A program made the translations under genes and the position numbers. Positions 59,945 to 64,000 of a stretch of DNA of 64,000 nucleotides are shown piece after piece. Below the pieces are notes generated by a model, which saw only the letters and a program-made list of their open reading frames with translations, had not been told where the DNA came from and ran no database searches. Every line of letters begins with the position of its first letter. Position 1 is the first letter of the stretch. This DNA is from Hybos culiciformis (lineage: Eukaryota > Arthropoda > Insecta > Diptera > Hybotidae). The stretch lies in assembly GCA_964007475.1 (NCBI GenBank), contig OZ023273.1, forward strand, positions 150,456,444 to 150,520,443, in the 5' to 3' direction.

Positions 59945-61237
59945 TGTCTGGCTGAAGAGCCTCCACCGATTATTTTGTAGTTGATTTTTTTTCGTTACTT
60001 TTATATACATATTGCTTTGTTAGAAAATTTTTCATAAATGATAATAATATTTAAATCAATAATGAATAAAACACAAATCCAATAATTTATTTTTGCTTTT
60101 ATATTTATTTTGAAATTTGAAAAACTAATATTTATTTTGGATAAACAACGATGTTATGTTTTGCACAGCATACTCTACGAACAATAAAGCACTTTTAGTC
60201 AATATAAACTAATCAAAAGAACTAAATAAAGTAAAAATTCCTAGATTAGCTACTTCGGAAGCTGAAATAGTGCAATAATCCCAAAACAACTCGTTATCCG
60301 AAAACAATCCTCTAGTGCTAGTCTGTATACACAAAGTATAACTCTAAAATAATTATTGTTTCATCAAAGCTTGATTTCTTGTTCCACTATGGCGCCACTA
60401 TCACTTTATACACAAGACTCACTACGCACACCTTCATATTGAACCATAATTTTATTAAAATAATAACAAAATATAAATATTTGTGACCTTATTTGCTCAT
60501 TATCTATAATTATAACGTATCACATTTTTTAAATGCATTATTTAAAAAGAAAAATTTATTTAATTTTTTATTGCACAAAAATTTTATGCTAATAACATAA
60601 TTATACATTGGATTTGTGGACATAATTTGAAATAAAAAAAAAAAAAACGTCATGCAACAATATCAAATTATGAGACCTAAAAACAGAATTTACACTGGTA
60701 ACATAAATATTTATAAACCAAAGCTTGAATATTTAAATCCAATTTAATTTCATTAAATTTTAAAACATGTATTTTTTTTATTTTTTTTTTCTGGTAAAAA
60801 CTTAAAACTTTTTTATGTTAGAAAATAAAATGCACGGCATTTATATGCATTGATTTGTTTTTTTTTATTTTTAACTCGTTATTTTTTACATAAAAGTTTT
60901 GTTCTAAAATGTTTTATAAAACTTTTAAGTTTTTGTGTACACAAACAGAAAATTGCAAAGAGAATAAAATGTTGAGCAATAAAATTTTTTTTTAATTTGA
61001 GACAACACAATTTACATTCTAGTGTAGGATAAAGATTGTTATTATAAAAAGTTAACCCCATATCGGATACAAATTCAAATTTTAAATCACTGAGCATAAA
61101 ATGTGTTCTTTTTAGAACAAGAATCAAATATTGCACTTCAAAGAATGCGCTTAAAAAATATACCTAACATTTTTAAATGTTAAATAATGTGAATGCATTT
61201 GTGTTAACGAAAGAATTAATAATACATTATATATATG
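59945..61237. other. AT-rich non-coding sequence
   Basis: No gene or element recognised. A slightly less biased patch lies at 60270-60440. Confidence 0.5.
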
Positions 61238-61245
61238 TATGTGTG

Positions 61246-61979
61246 CAGGCCATAACAGAGGGTGAGCCATGAGAGCCATTTGGCTCAGGCTCTGAGTTGT
61301 GAAAGGCCCTCCATTGATTTCCTGATTTGGTCACAAAAGGTGCGGAAAAATTAAGTTGAAATATTATTTTCAGTTCAACAATAAATTTATTTTAACCAAA
61401 ATTTTCCATACTTTTGGATTGCTTTGGACTTTACAAACTCCATCAGATGATGAAATAAAATCGAGAGCCTAAAATATGCACTTAAAATGTCCACAGGAAA
61501 TTTCAAATGAAATATATGATGAAATGATATTTTTAAAAAATATTTTAGAAGTAAACTTTGATATAAAACCATCTCCAGCGAAGTTGATGATAAACATTTT
61601 AGAAAAAAAAAACCTAGTTCGATTGTTTCCCAATATATCAACAGCTTTGACAAAATTTTTTAAGTCGACCCGAATCCGTTGCTTCACGGAACGCAGTTTC
61701 AGTGTGTTGAAAAGCGTTAAAAAATTTAACAGAAATGCAATAAGCCAAGAAAGGTTGAATGGGCTATCAATTTTACATATAAATTCAGACATTGCACGAA
61801 ATATTGAATTTTCATTTATTATAAAAGATTTTGCTAACACTAAAGCTCGAAAAGCTTATTTGTAATTATTAATTTCATATTTTTTAAATAAATTAAAAAT
61901 AATAAAATAAATATGTAAATTTGTCTTTTTACACAAACAAGAGGCCTCATATTTTTTATAGGCCTGGGCCTGGGCCCTG
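61246..61979 (+). mobile_element. internally deleted hAT transposon with perfect 8-bp target duplication
   Basis: 734 bp, flanked by TATGTGTG at 61238-61245 and 61980-61987. The ends are CAGGCCATAACAGAGGG and, reverse-complemented from the right, CAGGGCCCAGGCCCAGG, so the terminal repeat is short. The interior keeps only the 3' part of the transposase gene (61476-61865), and the rest has been deleted. The GC-rich GGCCTGGGCC end is typical of this hAT subgroup. The exact duplication suggests a fairly recent insertion. Confidence 0.93.
61476..61865 (+). pseudogene. hAT transposase C-terminal (dimerisation) remnant
   Basis: 129-residue open frame ending in a natural stop 114 bp before the element's right end. 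It contains the hAT C-terminal dimerisation signature: LFPNISTALTKFF, then RCFTERSFSVLKSVKKF, ISQERLNGLSILHINSD and IIKDFANTKARKAY. Against the family pattern (a (S/G)ERSFS motif, then a (M/I)SQERLN motif, then a final DDFA..KAR) the order and spacing are right. The N-terminal zinc finger and the catalytic residues are absent because of the internal deletion, so it cannot be active. Its first in-frame Met is incidental. Minus-strand frames over it are shadows. Confidence 0.88.
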
Positions 61980-61987
61980 TATGTGTG

Positions 61988-64000
61988 AATAAGTTCCAAA
62001 ACTAGAGCAAATCGGTGCGTTGTCAATTTTTTGACGGGTTTCAACTATTTACTCGAAAATTTCGAGTACGGGGTAGTATCTATATAATTATCTAATTGCA
62101 TTGAAAAATGCAAAAAAAATAAAAATAAAAATAAATCACAATTACAAAATTGTTAAGTTTTTGAGAAGAATGTTAAGTTCTTAGTTTTTTTGTTTTTTTT
62201 TTTTGCATTCATTCATTCAACTTTTTTTTTTTGTTTTCTTTATTCTATTTTAGTTTTTGTGTTTTGGCAAACTTTACTAAGTTTACAAATCCTTTTTTTT
62301 TTTTTTGTTTGTTTATTTTATTTTATTTTTTTTTTTTGTTTAGCTCTCGTCGTAACTTATTTACTTTAAGAAAAAAGCTTAACATATGAAGCAATTTTTG
62401 TTTGCCACGCATCTAACCAACCGAACAGAATAACAAAGTAATTTTTTTCTTATAACCAAGAACCAAATATTTTTGTTTTTATTATTTGCAAAAAAAACTT
62501 TTTTGGTTCATTTTTATTTTGTTTTTGGAAAACAAGTATAGGAAAATGTGAAAACAATACCAAGTTTGGTATTTTATGTTCACAAAAAAAAAAAAAGAAG
62601 AAAAATATATATAGACGGTTTGGCAACGAGCAAATTCAATAAAGTTTTCTTGTTCTCATTAACGATTCAATTAAGTAACCATCTTTTTTTTTTTGTATTT
62701 TATTTTATTTTTTGGGTAAACTATAAACTTTCTTAAAAAAGTTTTCTTTTTTTTTTGTTATTGTTTTTGTTTGATGTACATACAATGTATATATACACTT
62801 ATAACTGTAGGGAAAACACAAATTCGTTTATTTATTTATTTTCTGTGTGCATCAGGAAAACGTTTTCTTATTCATTTGGTAAACACTATTGTTTTTTTTT
62901 TTTTGTTTTCGTATGGAAAATGCATTTTTAATGAAAAAGAAAATTGATTTATGTGCTTACCATCAGCTTAACTCTTTTTTTTTTTTTTTGAGCAGAAAAC
63001 TATATTGAAAACAACAACTATTTATATATAGATTTATTTTGTTTTTATTCTTTTCGTTGATTGAAAAATAATTCGTTTTAATAAAAAAAATAAATAAATA
63101 GGTATTAAATAAAATTTTACAATTGACTGTTTTTCTTCTGACCAATAAAAATGAAAAATGCTTGAAAATGTAGGTACTTTAAGTTTGAGGAGATCCATCA
63201 GCTAAAGTGGAACTTCGAGATTTATAAAGAACAATTTTTATAATTCCGACCTAATGAGTTCATAAATATTTTTTTGTAATATTTATCTGTTAACCAAAGA
63301 CCAACACAAATAAATATGTTCTTCGTATCATCGAAATAGAAACAAAAAATATTGACAGCTGAATAAATAAAGCTAAATTTAACTAAAGTTATCAACACTT
63401 TATTTTTTATACACATTCTGTTTGTAGTTGGACTTTTAAGGTTTCAAGAGCACTCAATCGAGTTAAAATCATTACTAGACATGCACAAAAAACATTTAAA
63501 ATCCTCAAAAGTCAATTGGGAAGCTAAATTTATTAAAATTTACTATATAGGTAATCGAAAGACCTGATTAGAAATTCAAATTGTCTATTATGATGATATT
63601 CATTCAATGTCAAACTAAAAGTCAACTTTACTCGAAAAATTATAATGAAAGTTTATGCGATAATTGGCACATTGATAATAATTTTCTAAGCACTAATTTG
63701 AATTTATTTTCATAAAGGATGTCTCATAATGACTATGTCAATGATTTCTAATACTTTTAATAACATGAAAATCTGATAAAAACAAAAAATATAAAATATA
63801 TATATGTTTGGTAATAGCTTCATAACATTTATATAACAACCAAGAAAATAATGTAATTTTAGACTAAAGATATTTATGTAAGTGTAACTACTATATATAT
63901 TCTTATGCTTTCTCATGTATGTAATATTGGTGAAAAATGTCCACAACAAGCAAAAATTGTAGTTATTATTTTATAGAAAACAATATAATAATAAGGGTTA
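61988..64000. other. AT-rich non-coding sequence
   Basis: Long T-rich and A-rich runs. I see no gene, repeat family or RNA here. Confidence 0.5.

Noticed and set aside
61387..61840. Minus-strand frames of 88 and 123 codons
   Set aside because: Antisense shadows of the hAT C-terminal frame, whose signature is on the plus strand.

Overview
This is one stretch of a very AT-rich eukaryotic genome, almost certainly an insect. It has long A/T runs, sparse GC patches, spliceosomal GT-AG introns, several transposon relics with target-site duplications, and no operons or bacterial-style genes. The one host gene I can support lies on the minus strand. It encodes a three-Ig-domain neural cell-surface protein of the Dpr-interacting-protein (DIP) family, often annotated in insects as lachesin-like or neurotrimin-like. 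I could reconstruct eight consecutive coding exons between 42587 and 10161. All seven splice junctions are phase-consistent, and together they give 418 residues plus a stop. The signal-peptide exon must lie further upstream at higher coordinates. I did not find it in 42588-64000.

Layout. 1-10160 is intergenic sequence 3' of the gene, with one decayed non-LTR (Jockey-like) retrotransposon 3' end at about 6065-6910. 10161-18841 holds the six 3' exons: C-terminal tail, Thr-rich stalk, Ig3 and Ig2. This part includes a MITE with a perfect 8-bp duplication (13050-13645) and a perfect 45-bp palindrome (13789-13886). 18842-30505 is an 11.7 kb intron with a 112-bp-arm palindrome (20008-20275), a 2.3 kb foldback element (25766-28080) whose arms carry head-to-head copies of a transposon Cys-rich C-terminus, and a G14-bearing repeat fragment near 29077. 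The exon at 30506-30722 encodes most of Ig1. 30723-42480 is a second 11.8 kb intron with a second MITE copy (32922-33591) and several degenerate repeats. The exon at 42481-42587 starts Ig1. 42588-64000 is probably 5' intron or upstream sequence. It contains two TIR elements side by side (50708-51137 and 51283-51648), a TIR element with an internal tandem repeat (59539-59944), and an internally deleted hAT transposon with a perfect 8-bp duplication (61246-61979).

Functionally, the gene product would be a secreted, probably GPI-anchored, cell-surface receptor. In the family, Ig1 binds Dpr-family Ig proteins on partner neurons to specify synaptic connections. The rest of the window is non-coding or mobile DNA, much of it inside this gene's introns and therefore probably transcribed in its pre-mRNA. 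I saw no RNA genes or CRISPR arrays. The order of insect could not be settled by eye.
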